From contig OX419755.1 in the NCBI GenBank assembly GCA_948567375.1, positions 58,167,945 through 58,231,944 of the forward strand: a DNA stretch of 64,000 nucleotides. Direction: 5' to 3'. The translations under genes and the position numbers were made by a program. Below the pieces are notes generated by a model. That model was not told where the DNA came from. It worked only from the letters and a program-made list of their open reading frames with translations, and searched no databases. The stretch is from Lunularia cruciata (lineage: Eukaryota; Streptophyta; Marchantiopsida; Lunulariales; Lunulariaceae). Position 1 is the stretch's first letter. The number at the start of each line of letters is the position of its first letter. Positions 19,229-30,122 of the stretch are shown here, in pieces.

Positions 19229-21618
19229 CTACTGCATATTAATTGATTCTGGTTTCATTTTCTCTTTTGTCGATATCAGGCAGGGCACGGGATGACGGTT
19301 AGTCGTATTGCAGCTGCAAAGTGCAGTGCCATCTTCCCAAACATATGATCTTGGATGTGGACTAATGAGATGACAGAGTCTGCGTATCTCTTGACCAAAC
19401 TCCTCCACATTTCTAACGTGCACTCTAGATGAGTCGTTTTGCAGCTGCAAAGTGCAATGCTATCCTCCCAAACATAGAATCTTGCGTAAGGATCAGGGTC
19501 TGCGCATCTTTAAGCACTTTGGGGCTTATAGAGAGGACGTTATGGATGTGGAGAAGTTGGTCAAGAGATGCGCAGACCAACTTCTCAACACATGTAATGT
19601 CCCCTCTATAAACAGGAAAATGCAACTCGGTGAAACAGCTTCCCCGCCCGCTGTTGCTCCTTTGGCTCGGCCAGAATATCAGTATGTCCCCGGGAAGCAG
19701 CCAAGTGCAATGGAGTCAATCCGCCTGCGGTCCTCGGCGTCTGGAGAATCCTGGGCCTTCTTCCCTCAATGGCCTTCACATCGCCAGTAAGGCAGCAGGG
19801 TGCAAAAGCTTGAGTTTGAGTGTCGTCATGACCAATTCTGAACGGTTTACATCGCTCAACAACTCCGAGTTGAGGTACCCTTCATACCAGCTTCTACCAT
19901 CAGCTCCCGGATGTTCGAATTCTTGATTCCACACTGGATCTAAGTACTTCAGCAAGTAAATCCATTCTGGGGAATGTCCACTCCGATCCACTAGCGCACA
20001 ATTTGCGGTATTTGTTGTCACAAACAACTATGCACAAGCAGTGCTAGCTTCAATGCTTTTCGTTAGTGATACTAGGTCTCATATTTTGAATTTCAATCTC
20101 TGCATATATAGCATCAGAAATTCGTACTCAGTTTACGTCTTATTTACGCTGAAACAGGGCATACATCCACTTGCTATAGTAAAGACCAACTACCAAATCT
20201 GTTCGAATATCTCCAATTTGCAGACCTTAATTCCTAACAGGTTGAGTTCTCAACCTGTTGATGGAATAAGTCTTCATCATGCTCCAAGTAGGCACACGGC
20301 TTCCACAGGTACAATTTGCGACGTTGTTCAACCCTCCAGATCTCAAGAAATTCTAGCAAACTCACTAGTAAAGTCATCTAGTCCGTTTGCAGATGATGCA
20401 GCGGTGAAGATACTCCTAACAAATGACCACGGGGCATCAGGTCCATGACTTTGAGCAACTTCTCCTCAGGTTCCGGTTGAATATACTTACGGTGGAAAGC
20501 TTATCTACAGTGTGTAGTGTGAAAACATTTTCATTTGTTGAAAGGGTTTCGTTCATAGTCCGAACAAACATACACGAAGATCAGGAAGGATAAAATCGAG
20601 ACATTTTGCACGGCAGAGGCTCGATGAGAACGGTGATATGTATATGATATGTAGACAGTTCAATTTAGTAGGAGCTGTAGTCCACACCTGTTAACTTTAG
20701 AACGGAGGACTATGTATCACAGCAATCCTTAGGTGCTCGCTTCGAGAACTCCTATTTCTTGCCGGATAACACTTGAATGGGCAAAAAGCAACAGTGAAGC
20801 AGCATGTTGAACAGCTTTACCACCCTAAATTTATTGTGACCGCAAGCACCACACGAATGTCATACGGACACAAGGTAAAACCAGCACAACCACAAGAAGT
20901 ACTGTGCACAACCAAACGCTCAAACTTGCAGATGGCAAGTTTCCGTAATTCTAAGCCATGGTGGCTAAGGCTTCCTTCCGAAACAGGATGAATAGTATTT
21001 AAGGCCAGGATAGCTCAAACTTGTTCAACTGTCAGGAGTTCCTATAAACCACCAGAGATCATGGCACGCCTAGTTGAAGATAGTCACCACAGTTATTTTC
21101 ATGATTATAAGAATTTTATCTCTTTGAAATTCAAGGAACTGAAAAGAGTTAAACTTTCGCCGTTGCAAATGGCTTAGGAACTGGAAAGAGATAAAATACT
21201 TGTGTCGCTGTCGCTTATAGTGGCATTGAAGCTCTTATGGTTACATAAGTACGTAACAGTCAGATCTCGTTCTCGTACATATTGACATCCGAACTGCCAG
21301 ATTTGCAGAGGCGAATTCCGTGATGACATTGGGTCCCAGGAAACAAATGACAAAAGATTCTGAAGATGTCTAAACTCAAACTCGTTTCCAGATGAGCCCT
21401 GCCTGTTTTAGTTATCTCAACTCCACATGTGTCCACAGAGGGGCGTCATGCCATGCCAAGAGAACGTTCCGAACTTGGAGTAAATGGCCCCTGAAGGAGT
21501 AAATGTCAAAGCCAAATTGGCACAAACCGTTACCTGGTCCAGCAATTTTACTTTGACATGTTCTCTTCTAGTGCCCATCAGAATTCCAAACGCTTTCATG
21601 ACTCCCATTGTACTAATG
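19229..21618 (-). pseudogene. Ankyrin-repeat gene remnants, unit 1 (truncated by the duplication end)
   Basis: Minus-strand readings with ankyrin character are scattered here: GLTPLHLAASRGHTDIL near 19690-19740, FGRIALHFAAAKRL near 19430-19480 and a second related MFGKMALHFAAA near 19310-19350. They lie in different frames and are interrupted by stops, so this is a decayed gene or a set of short exons. The homologous region in unit 2 continues further upstream past 54267 with more ankyrin-like sequence (GVTALHMATTQDN), which unit 1 lacks. Ankyrin repeats mediate protein binding; no further function can be given. A 10-bp hairpin (gaagttggtc / gaccaacttc) lies near 19552-19583. Confidence 0.5.
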
Positions 21619-22050
21619 ATTTTGTGTATAATTTTATAATATTATCTAGATTGAAAATATGTGTTAATTTATAATTGATTATAGAAAATTAGAAAATCTG
21701 GGAAGTATTTTTAAGATCATACATTTTTTATTAGAATTTATTTTTTGAAATATTATTGATTTATTTTGTAAACCATTTTGAGTATAAATAAAAGATTTAT
21801 TGCAATAGCAAAAATTCCCTTTTCAAAATTTTTTTAAGAGTAATTTGGTTGGAAAATACAAATTTTATTTTCTTTATGATTAAAAATGATTTTCTAACCA
21901 AGGAAATTCAGCCTTATTTGTCCCCTTGCATTTACAATCTAGAGGACTACTGCAATCTGGTCTACTTCGGGTTTTATAAGGGTGATGTAAAGATGTCTTG
22001 TACACATGATAGTTGTGCCAAAAAGTATAAGAAAATACAATTATAAGAAA
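21619..22050. other. Duplication junction, AT-rich unique sequence
   Basis: About 430 bp of AT-rich DNA joins the end of unit 1 to the start of unit 2. It matches neither the sequence after 54267 nor that before 1191. Confidence 0.7.
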
Positions 22051-23150
22051 GATCAAGAACTCATGTTGATGAACGGGCTATCAATTGCATTTACAACTTC
22101 CAAGCATTTGGTTTGCATTCGACATATCAAAAAGAATGTGGTCACCAACTGGAAGAAGTACTTTGGTACAAATGATGATTGGTATTCATTTTTGTAATTT
22201 AGACCAATAGTTTTCAATCATTCTAGTGGAACTCTTCAAATTGAGTTGGGAGAACTTGTGCAACACATACTTGTAGATACTTGTGCTAATTGAGTATCTT
22301 GCTACAACATATATTCTACACAAAGAACTCTTTGTGGTCACATGGACCAATCAGTACATGCATTTTGAGAATATCAATAGATCTTGAGCTGAAGGTCAAC
22401 ATAACATGATCAAGGGGTACCTGAAAATTCTATAATAGATCTTTGAGATGTACAAGCACCACTATCTCATGCTTTAGAGAACCACATAAAAAAGATCAAT
22501 GCACAACAAAGCTTGGAGCAAATCAAAGTTCTTGTGGATTACCAAAATGAGCAGTTTTTTGTGGTGTCACTCATTGTATTCATGTTATGCTCTCAAAGAG
22601 GCTTTGAAGCAATTCAAGCTAATACAAGACTTACATAGTACTACCTTGCAGATGTGTTCATAGGTTCTCACAACCATGAGGAAATTTTGTGTAGCCATTG
22701 CATGCTTCTAGAAGTAGAGCATGGAGGAACACTTTCTATGAATGACTTCCATCCAATGTGGCATCTTGTCAATGTGGAACCTCTTCGGACATTGGTTACA
22801 CAAGAAGGGAATGGTGGTTCAAGTACTCTTCAACATGTATTCCAAGCAATAGAGTATACATATTAGGTGCTAACACCATATCAACAAACTGATATGTTAA
22901 ATCAACCCTTGATCATGGCTTCACATACTTTTGCACTGAAAAATCTGGTTATTCAACAAATAAAAGGACAACCTCCAAGTTCACAAGGCAATCGGAGCAG
23001 AGGAGTTACAACTTCAATTCTCCTTGAACTTTCACAATTTGAAATGGTGGAGCAGGTATCAATGCCTAGACATGTAAGATGATACAAGATCTGCAAAGAG
23101 CCTGGTCACAATCTCCACATATGCACTCAACTTCTTATATTTACATCACA
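22045..23150 (+). pseudogene. Decayed MULE transposase, unit 2 (5'-truncated)
   Basis: The copy starts inside the catalytic region. DQELMLMNGLSIAFT and HLVCIRHIKKNVVTNWKKYF (22050-22170) carry the D...CxxH pattern of MULE transposases. WTNQYMHFENINRS, AEGQHNMI, the SWIM-like CSHCMLLEVEHGGTLS plus NDFHPMWHL (22690-22760), and the C-terminal zinc-knuckle region follow. The N-terminal DNA-binding part present in unit 1 (370-1180) is missing because the duplicated block begins here. Stops and frameshifts exclude function. Confidence 0.8.
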
Positions 23151-23591
23151 ATCAAATGTATATTTGTTGTTGACCTAGTATTGGAACACATTTTCCATAG
23201 ACAACAACTAACTTAATATCTTAAAAGATGTGTTAAATACACCTCAAGGGACCGGTGCAAGACCGAGGAGAGGAGGAGGCATCAACCGATATGCAAAATG
23301 ATGGATGTGGGTGCCAACGCAACAGTACTACAAACAATACTTTAGTAGTAGAGTCTGGCGGCCATACAAGAAACATCCCAAGGTAAACCACGAGTTGCAC
23401 TTGATGAGAGTGAATTTGGCGATAATGGATGAATTTAGAAATTCCCTATTCTAAACTAGGCAAGATCAAGGAAGTCACCGTCGCCAAGGACTTCTTTTCT
23501 GATGGATGTAACGGAGATACACGAAACAACATATGGGGATTCCCTTCTTCATATCGATCAGTCTCTTAGCTTATCCGTAATTGTGTCCTGA
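23151..23591. other. Non-coding part of duplicated unit
   Basis: Collinear with 2290-2735 of unit 1; no gene seen. Confidence 0.5.
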
Positions 23592-23843
23592 GCTCTACAG
23601 AGGGCAGTGGCTGGTGCAATCCATAGGAGAGCAATCACATTAGGTGATGTTTCATCGGATGCTCCAGTTGTATGTAGACCGTACGAGTTGCATAGCTTGG
23701 ATATCTTAGGTGCGATAGGGTAGATTTCTCACACATACTCTATTGGGGTTTAGCCCCATATTACTTTTTTTGTCTCTCCCTTGTACGGATTGACGGGGTC
23801 TTCCCATCATTCATTTTTCCTACGCGGTCGCCTTTTACGATTT
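23592..23843 (+). mobile_element. 5'-truncated non-LTR retrotransposon, unit 2 only
   Basis: A 252-bp piece corresponds to the last part of the coding frame (AVAGAIHRRAITLGDVSSDA-like reading) and the 3' UTR of the element at 13615-16987, ending in ctacgcggtcgccttttacga. It is flanked by an 8-bp duplication, tgtcctga (23584-23591 and 23844-23851). Unit 1 has the uninterrupted site at about 2729-2740. Despite 5' truncation it still reads nearly in frame, which suggests a young insertion. Confidence 0.85.
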
Positions 23844-23851
23844 TGTCCTGA

Positions 23852-24632
23852 ACATAATAACAACCATGAAGGTTCTACAAACTGAACTTGAAAGGTCCGG
23901 AGCAAACACCTTTATACGGAACGCTAATGGCCGGCCTTTAATTCTGCGGTTACGGTTTCCAGATATGTCAGTTCATGGGATAAACCTCCGTCCGTGACCA
24001 GAGGGTTATCCGTCCGGTCACGTTACTGTCAACTATATAGGCGTTTACCTTAGACTTTCAGCTATCGCCAATATATTGCGACTTTCAGAAACATGTCAAT
24101 ATGGAAAGAAACGTAACGAGTCGCTCTCTCCTCGCGCAAATCCACTCCTCGACTCGAATTCTTCATCTGCTAAACGAAGGCCCCTGCACCTCCACAAGCT
24201 CCAAGAGAACAGCAAGTCGTCGAAAGAAAGTCCGAAAGCGCGATCGGTAGGCAGAGGAGGACGAGTCGAGCAAATTAGGCCAAGGCAGATACAATTCGCA
24301 AAACTACGAGTGAAACCAAGGCCATAACTGGCTGACTGACTGACTGACGGTATGAGCGCTTTCCCAGAACTCCGCTCGAAACTCTTCCCCCAACGAAATT
24401 TTTCTGCAAGAAAGATTTTCCCTCTTCCGTACAAAGCCTGCCTCCTTTTGCTTGGAGCCGTACCCGAAAGGCCACTATATTGTACGTTAATCACCGTGTA
24501 CGGGTGGCGGTGACTGGACCAAAGCGCAAGAGTCGGACCTGCTTCTGGGGTTGACACATGGCCTTGACAGCTCGACACCTGTCAGACTTTGTTTTACGAT
24601 ATCTGCAACACGAGTACCGTCCATCTTCGATA
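23852..24632. other. Non-coding part of duplicated unit
   Basis: Collinear with 2740-3510 of unit 1; includes the same gactgactgactgac run near 24331-24347. No gene seen. Confidence 0.5.
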
Positions 24633-24989
24633 ACCATAAAAATATGAAAAAAATAGCTAACCAATAAAAATTGAAAAATTTCCAATGGAACTAAAGCAGG
24701 CTATATGTATATAAAAAATATATATTTATATATATTATATACTAAATATATTTAGGGTCTTATTTTTATATTAAAATAAAAAAGTTTTCCCTTACTCTTT
24801 GAATTAAACAACAAAAATTTTATTTTTTTAGAACAAATAAAATTTATAGCAAAAATTTCAAATTTTTTATTAATTAATTAAAAGACCTAAGGATATTTCA
24901 ATAAGTTTCAAATTCTACAATACAAGATTTCCAAAAAAATAGAAACGGATACTCAATTAAAAATGAGTAAACATCATAAAATTTAACGA

Positions 24990-25037
24990 TGTGGAAAGCC
25001 GTACTCGTTGAAAATCGGACGTACGGTTTGGAGGGAG
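24990..25037 (+). other. Group II intron domain V-like segment (rps12 intron)
   Basis: The sequence gccgtactcgttgaaaatcg followed by gacgtacggtttggaggga fits the conserved domain V hairpin and 3' end of plastid group II introns. It lies just before the rps12 terminal codons. Confidence 0.75.
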
Positions 25038-25040
25038 ATA

Positions 25041-25082
25041 AAAAAATCCAACCTACAATATGGAGTTAAAAAGTCAAAATAA
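25041..25082 (+). pseudogene. rps12: rps12 last exon remnant (plastid origin)
   Basis: The reading ends QYGVKKSK followed by a stop, close to the conserved C-terminus of plastid ribosomal protein S12. The upstream residues expected of exon 3 are garbled. In plastids this exon is trans-spliced; in the nucleus it is inert. Confidence 0.65.
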
Positions 25083-25130
25083 ATTTTAAATAACTTTTAA
25101 ATATAAAAATTCAATTTAATTATTTACATT

Positions 25131-25546
25131 ATGTCACGTAAAAGTATTGCAGAAAAACAAGTTGCAAAACCTGATCCAATATATTGTAATCGATTAGTTA
25201 ATATGTTAGTTAATCGCATTTTAAAAAATGGAAAAAATCATTAGCTTATAGAATTCTTTATAAAGCTATGAAAATATAAAACAAAAAAAAAAATTTCCAT
25301 TATTTGTATTACGCCAAGCAGTAAGGAAAGTAACTCCTAATGTAACTGTTAAAGCAAGACGTATTGGTGGCTCCACTTATCAAGTTCCACTTGAAATTAA
25401 ATCTACACAAGGAAAAGCATTAGCTATTCGTTGGTTATTAGGAGCATCTCGAAAACGATCAGGTCAAAACATGGCTTTTAAACTTAGTTATGAATTAATT
25501 GACGCAGCAAGAGATAATGGAATTGCTATACGTAAAAAAGAAGAAT
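25131..25546 (+). pseudogene. rps7: rps7 fragment (plastid origin), frameshifted and 3'-truncated
   Basis: From ATG 25131 the reading [18 protein letters not shown], followed by [16 protein letters not shown], is plastid ribosomal protein S7. A one-base loss in an A run just before 25242 shifts the frame, and a second loss follows near 25270-25280. The rest, including [40 protein letters not shown] and [17 protein letters not shown], is well preserved. The last part of the protein is cut off by the insertion boundary. The strong similarity to liverwort-type plastid S7 and the preservation suggest a fairly recent transfer. Confidence 0.9.
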
Positions 25547-25794
25547 ACTCCACGAGAATACTCTCTTATTTCATCCAACCCATCAACAAAACTGTACTCT
25601 TAGGTCATTGCAATGTAACTATATCACTTAACAACCTTGCCCCTTCCTAAGTACATGATAATGCCATCTGTGTTTGCAAACCCTTGGCTTTTACTAATCA
25701 AATGAAGAACATCAAAACTAGTTAAAACCCCATCAACCCATAGAAAGATAAAACGCAGGAGATCAAAATTATTCTCGGTCTGAGAATAATTAAA

Positions 25795-26310
25795 TCTGTC
25801 CTATTACACCTAAGATATCTATTACCTTAACATATTTAAATTATATCAATCATATGGTATAGACGAAGAAATCACTTACAATCAAAAGGCAGTAAATAAA
25901 AGGCAGAATCCATCGCTGCATATGCATACAAAGTTCCACAAATAAGGAGACTAAGCATCACCTACAGGGATAATTCTCTATGCCAGTGTTATTCGTAAAG
26001 TAACGGAATGAGATTGACCTGCTATCTACTATGGTAAGCTTTTGCACACTCGTAGACTTCTATCAAAACGCCGGATCCATCACTCCGTATAATTACAAAG
26101 CTAAATGAAGAAAGAGACGACGCATCACCTAACCTGATTGCTCTGTTATGAATTATACCACCCAGTGCTCTCTGCTCTCTGTACACAAATGGCGTGAGAA
26201 TGATACCCCGTTGTCTACTATGGGAGGCTTTCGTGCATTCCCTTACATTTGTCAAAATCCTATAAACAGCACTCCATTTAACTTCAAAACTAGAGGAGAA
26301 AAGAAAATGA
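25795..26310 (-). pseudogene. Relic of non-LTR retrotransposon 3' coding end, unit 2
   Basis: Counterpart of 3750-4265. A minus-strand reading VRECTKASHSRQRGIILTPF...RALGGIIHNRAIRLGDAS aligns with VRECARAYHVRRQGVPLSLS...RAVAGAIHRRAITLGDVS of the full-length element, which identifies the relic. It is heavily decayed. Confidence 0.65.
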
Positions 26311-26529
26311 ATCTGGAATTTCTTTGCTGTAGTCTGGTAAATTAAATCTCGAACCGCTCACATGAACCAGATCCTCTCGTTGGAACTTGAAAATCATTGG
26401 CGTAGACAACTATCAGACCTGCTGGGCTTAATGGCTGGTCCGCACACGATATTGTCTCCGTGTCTCTCGGACCCAGAACAAAGCTCCGTTCGGATTATTA
26501 GCGCGGCCAACGATGATGATGAATCCCTG

Positions 26530-27228
26530 TTAGGGATAGTGATGTGATGGCATACTATCATGCAAGTCAGCCCGGTCAGACCGGGCCAGGGAAGAAGGGA
26601 ATCCATGTTGTATTTCAAGGTACCTAGCTTGGCACTTTTGGTGATCATGAACCCCTACAAGAAACAACAAGATTATAGTAACAACAAGGATCGACCCTAC
26701 TGAGACTATCTCAGAAACGGTGCGTCGGTTTTCCACCCAGGAAAGTCGAGTTACATGGATACCGAAGCAAATGAAGCCCAATAGGTAACACAGAATGTAC
26801 ACTGCATGCATGGTCACAACTTGAAGGTATCTTCGTGAGTAACGTTTCACAAGGTTTAAGGTTTCCCACAGAATCCGCAATTCAGAGCCCGGTAGAGTTC
26901 GAGAAGTCGTCTGTCGTGTGCTTGAGCTGTCGAAATTTCCATTCCAGACGTTGACAGAAACATAAGCGGCAACATTCAAGAGAAATCCCAGACCCAGAAG
27001 GTAGACGGAGGCTTTAAAGAGCTCATCATCAATCACCATCAGACTTGGTGTCGTGCTCCACAGCTGGATGATGAAAGGGAGGAGAGCAACGATTGAAGGT
27101 GGAACAATTATAGAGATAAGTCGTTGGAACATCCGTTCCAACAGAACCTTCTCGCATTCCAATTCTGACATAGAGTCGCTTACTGATCTCATTGTGGAAA
27201 TGCCCTGCAGGACTGGGTCCTCCAGCAT
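26530..27228 (-). CDS. Four-helix membrane protein of unknown function, unit 2
   Basis: The frame starts at ATG 27228 and gives 232 residues. It matches the unit 1 paralogue (4457-5347) through all four hydrophobic segments with scattered substitutions. After the sequence ARSDRADLHDSMP the two differ: an indel near 26540 moves this copy to another frame and ends it, while the unit 1-like C-terminal reading continues in a neighbouring frame (26394-26648). It has a single five-residue N-terminal unit instead of two. Either this copy is losing its C-terminus or the conserved part is one exon of a larger gene. Family unknown. Confidence 0.45.
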   Translation of the reverse strand: MLEDPVLQGISTMRSVSDSMSELECEKVLLERMFQRLISIIVPPSIVALLPFIIQLWSTTPSLMVIDDELFKASVYLLGLGFLLNVAAYVSVNVWNGNFDSSSTRQTTSRTLPGSELRILWETLNLVKRYSRRYLQVVTMHAVYILCYLLGFICFGIHVTRLSWVENRRTVSEIVSVGSILVVTIILLFLVGVHDHQKCQARYLEIQHGFPSSLARSDRADLHDSMPSHHYP

Positions 27229-27449
27229 CAGCTGACAATAATAGATTCTAGCCTGGGCGCAGCAGATCCTGTAGGAAAACGTAAATTGGAGTAATCTGGT
27301 CTGTTTGCTAAGCTCTGGAGAGAGAAATCTGTCCGACTCCTACCACATCTTACCTCAATATGAATGAGAAATTTTGAATGTTCATACTAGATAGTTGACG
27401 AGCTATAAGTATTGTACGGGATGTTTCGCACTCACGTCTCGTCGTGATA

Positions 27450-28184
27450 GAATTGGAAAGTGGAAAAGTGCGAGCATGGTGATGGAAGTAATGCACGACA
27501 TATTCGTCTGCCCTAAACTCCTGCGAACGGCTGCAAACGGGATCGGGTCTGTGGGCGGGTACTGCCCGACGACGGCAGAGGAGAGTTTAGGCGGAAGGAT
27601 CTATATTTCTTGAGCGACATCTGGTCGAGGGTAGAGGTCGACAGTGAGCCCGACGGTAGAGGAGAGGGAGCGATGTGGGAGGAAAGACGACTTTGTGCAT
27701 GTGGCCGACTTTCGTAGGGCACACTGGCCCCTATCGGATGATCGGGGGATCTATAATTCCTCTGTAATTTTCGAGTGACTTATGGTCGATGCGCTAGAGG
27801 AGAGGGAGCGATGTGAGAGGAAAGATGACTGTGGGCCATGTGCTCGACTTTCGTAGGCCAGACTGATCCGATAGGGGCTAGTGTGCCCGACTAACCGGGC
27901 CACTTTCGTCGACCAGGCTGCTGCAAAGGGGACATCGGGAATGTGGCCGACTTTGGTAGGCCAAACTGACCCGATAGGGGCCAGTGTGCCCGACGGTAGA
28001 GGAGAGGGAGCGATGTGAGAAGAAAGATCTATATTTTTGGAGTGCTCTCTAGCATATAGCACTCGAGTGAATAGTTCGATAGGCTCGATTTTCGACCAGA
28101 CTCTTGCGAACGAACGGCTGCAAACGGGACATCGGGAGAGTGTGCCGACGGTAGAAGGTCACTTCACATGGCTCATCGATGTCC
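27450..28184. repeat. Diverged direct repeats (ggtagaggagagggagcgat family)
   Basis: Phrases such as gacggtagaggagagggagc, gatgtgagaggaaaga, gtggccgactttcgtaggcc and ccgataggggc-agtgtgccc recur around 27640-27740, 27785-27900 and 27940-28060. Related units resume at about 38100-38330, beyond the Harbinger element, including the piece gtgctct-tagtatatagcac. The Harbinger element thus appears to sit within this array. No gene is seen. Confidence 0.65.
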
Positions 28185-28316
28185 GGCAATATTGATGTCC
28201 GGTAGCCTTCTAAGTACGGACGGAAAGAGTATCTTTAGGTATCCATGGGAGGCAATATTGATGTCTGGTAGCCTTCTAAGTACGGACGGAAAGAGTATCT
28301 TTAGGTATCCATGGGA
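28185..28316. repeat. 66-bp tandem duplication
   Basis: Two nearly identical units start at 28185 and 28251 with ggcaatattgatgtc and end in ggtatccatggga. They form a short open frame on the plus strand that has no recognisable product. Confidence 0.9.
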
Positions 28317-28550
28317 GTGCAGCGGTCCGGTAATTAACCTGGACGGACGTCACATATCTAAATATACTTGCGATGCTAGGTCACTTTGGAATTATTAACT
28401 GGTGCTAACAGGTAACGAGTTTTCCTATTAGGGTATGACAAACAAGGGGTTCGGTACTTGCAAATCTCCATATCTTTGGCTTCTCACACTCGTTTTGAAC
28501 AGAAAAGAGCTCATTGGATTCAACTTTCAGTCTTCTTTCATATACTCAAG

Positions 28551-29879
28551 ATGGATCTTTGTAATCTCATGTTTATCTGGTTGATGGAGTCTAAAACAGA
28601 AAATCTCTTGGAGTTAGCCACATTGTTGATGGGAGAAACATTTTTTGAACAAGAGGAAGATATTACACCAGAGTTCTGGAGTTGGTTCTTGATGGCAAAT
28701 AATTGTCTTTCGTTATCTCAAAGAGGAATACCAAGAGACTTCTGGGTGATACCAAGACAATACACATGGTGGGAGATTGTTCACAAGCAAGTATGGTCAA
28801 TGGATTCAGACTTTCTAAACAATCATATGAGAAGCAGATACCGAATGTCATATTAGAGTTTTAAGAGATTGGTTGATGAGATTGAACCACATGTGCCTAC
28901 TATGTCGGAATGGCTATATGCTAGAAAAAGAGTTGAATTAGAAAAATGTGTAGTTGTAGTTTTAGATAGATTTGCACACAATTCACCATTGAGAACCAGT
29001 GATCTGTATTGTCTTGGTGAATCTACTATAATGAAGTACACTATGATTATAGTTGAGATACTAGCAAACAAAGACAAAATATACTCTAAATACATCAAAT
29101 GGCCTACAGTAGCAAAATGTATTGAGAGCATGTTAAAGTTTGCACAGATATGTGGAATTCCACAAATCATTGGTTGTATAGATGGTACCCATATCAAATT
29201 GAGAACCAAACCAGCTATGAGATTTTATCCTGAACACTATAGGAATAAACATTCAGATTACTCTGTTCTGCTACAAGGCGTTTGTGATGCGGATATTTGG
29301 TTTTGGGACTTGTGTTGTACGATGCCTAGATCTACTCATGATGCTGCACATTTACGACAGTCCAACTTATATCAGGCAATGGAATCAAGGACAGCTCTCA
29401 CTCAGCCAACACTCATTTTGCCACAAGAAAACCATACAATACAAGTGATTCCACCATTGATCCTTGGAGATACAGCCTATCCATTACGTCAATGGTTGTT
29501 GAAACGTTGTCATCGACATTCACATCAAGGAGAACCTATGCAGAATGTATTTGACAACTATACATCAAAAGCACGTGTACGTGTGGAGAATGCATTTGGT
29601 ACATGGAGCATACTGAGGGACTGTCCAATGCGACTGGAAGTTGTTCCAAGAGTGACACTTGCATGTGTAGTACTACACAACTTTGTAATTCAACAAGGAG
29701 AACCATTACCTACAGACGTCAATGTAGTGGACGAGCATATGAATGGAGCACATATTTTGCCACTCCCAAGATCTGCATCAGATAAATGGAGTACAACTAG
29801 AGATGAATTAGTAAGAGCAGCTTTGTACAAGCAATTCAAAAGTACTCATGCTCATCTAGATATAACAAATGTCATTTGA
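28551..29879 (+). pseudogene. PIF/Harbinger transposase (one in-frame stop)
   Basis: A frame of 442 codons from ATG 28551 is interrupted only by TAG at 28854-28856. The N-terminal part has the helix-rich RDFWVIPRQYTWWEIV region usual before the core. The DDE nuclease shows IIGCIDGTHIKLRT (first Asp), LILGDTAYPLRQWLL (second Asp) and ARVRVENAFGTWSIL (Glu), typical of HARBI1/PIF transposases. Length fits the family. Its partner, a Myb/SANT-like protein, is encoded on the opposite strand at 36735-37580 and 29892-30117, split by a gypsy element. Terminal inverted repeats were not identified. The element was probably active until recently given the single stop. Confidence 0.88.
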
Positions 29880-29891
29880 GAGTGAAGGTAT

Positions 29892-30117
29892 TTACTTACT
29901 CAAGATGGCGGTCCACGTTGGTTGTTTTTCAAGATTTCAAGCTCCATACGTTTTAGTTCAAGCATTTGGCTCATTAAATCCATCTTGCCTTGTTCTTCAA
30001 CCAACATCAAGTCAAATTTATGATCTTCCTGCAAGGATTACTTCTCATTTGCTTCCTTCACTACTTGAGTAAATTCAAGCATACACTTCTGCATTCCGTC
30101 TTCATCTTCTTTTGATA
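29892..30117 (-). pseudogene. Harbinger Myb-like protein, C-terminal part (split by gypsy)
   Basis: The minus-strand reading VSKEDEDGMQKCMLEFTQVV...MDLMSQMLELKRMELEILK, with one stop in the middle, is a helical C-terminus of the Harbinger accessory protein. It continues directly, after removal of the gypsy element and one 5-bp duplication, from the reading at 36735-36790. Confidence 0.7.
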
Positions 30118-30122
30118 CTCTT
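30118..30122. repeat. Target-site duplication of gypsy element (ctctt), left
   Basis: ctctt precedes the 5' LTR and recurs at 36730-36734 after the 3' LTR. Confidence 0.9.

Larger units (their letters stand above)
1191..21618. repeat. Segmental duplication, unit 1
   Basis: This block is repeated in the same orientation at 22051-54267. Homology starts inside the MULE transposase (agatcaagaactcat at about 1191 and 22051) and ends at a shared actcccattgtactaatg (21618 and 54267), after which the sequences differ completely. Contents are collinear: MULE, retroelement relic, membrane-protein ORF, retroelement tails, SecY, AT-rich spacer, ankyrin-like remnants. Unit 1 alone carries the 3.37-kb retrotransposon at 13615-16987, an extra about 0.5-kb stretch near 7605-8150 and an 84-bp tandem duplication at 17658-17825. 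Confidence 0.9.
24633..25549 (+). other. Nuclear insertion of plastid DNA (rps12 3' end and rps7)
   Basis: This AT-rich 917-bp block interrupts sequence that is continuous in unit 1 at about 3511, where two bases (gc) stand in its place. It contains part of the rps12 group II intron, the rps12 3' end and most of rps7 in plastid order. No target-site duplication is visible, as expected of insertion by end joining rather than transposition. Confidence 0.9.

Noticed and set aside
19552-19583. 10-bp hairpin in ankyrin-like remnant as a possible terminator or regulatory site
   Set aside because: Short, inside decayed sequence, and eukaryotic genes do not use such terminators.
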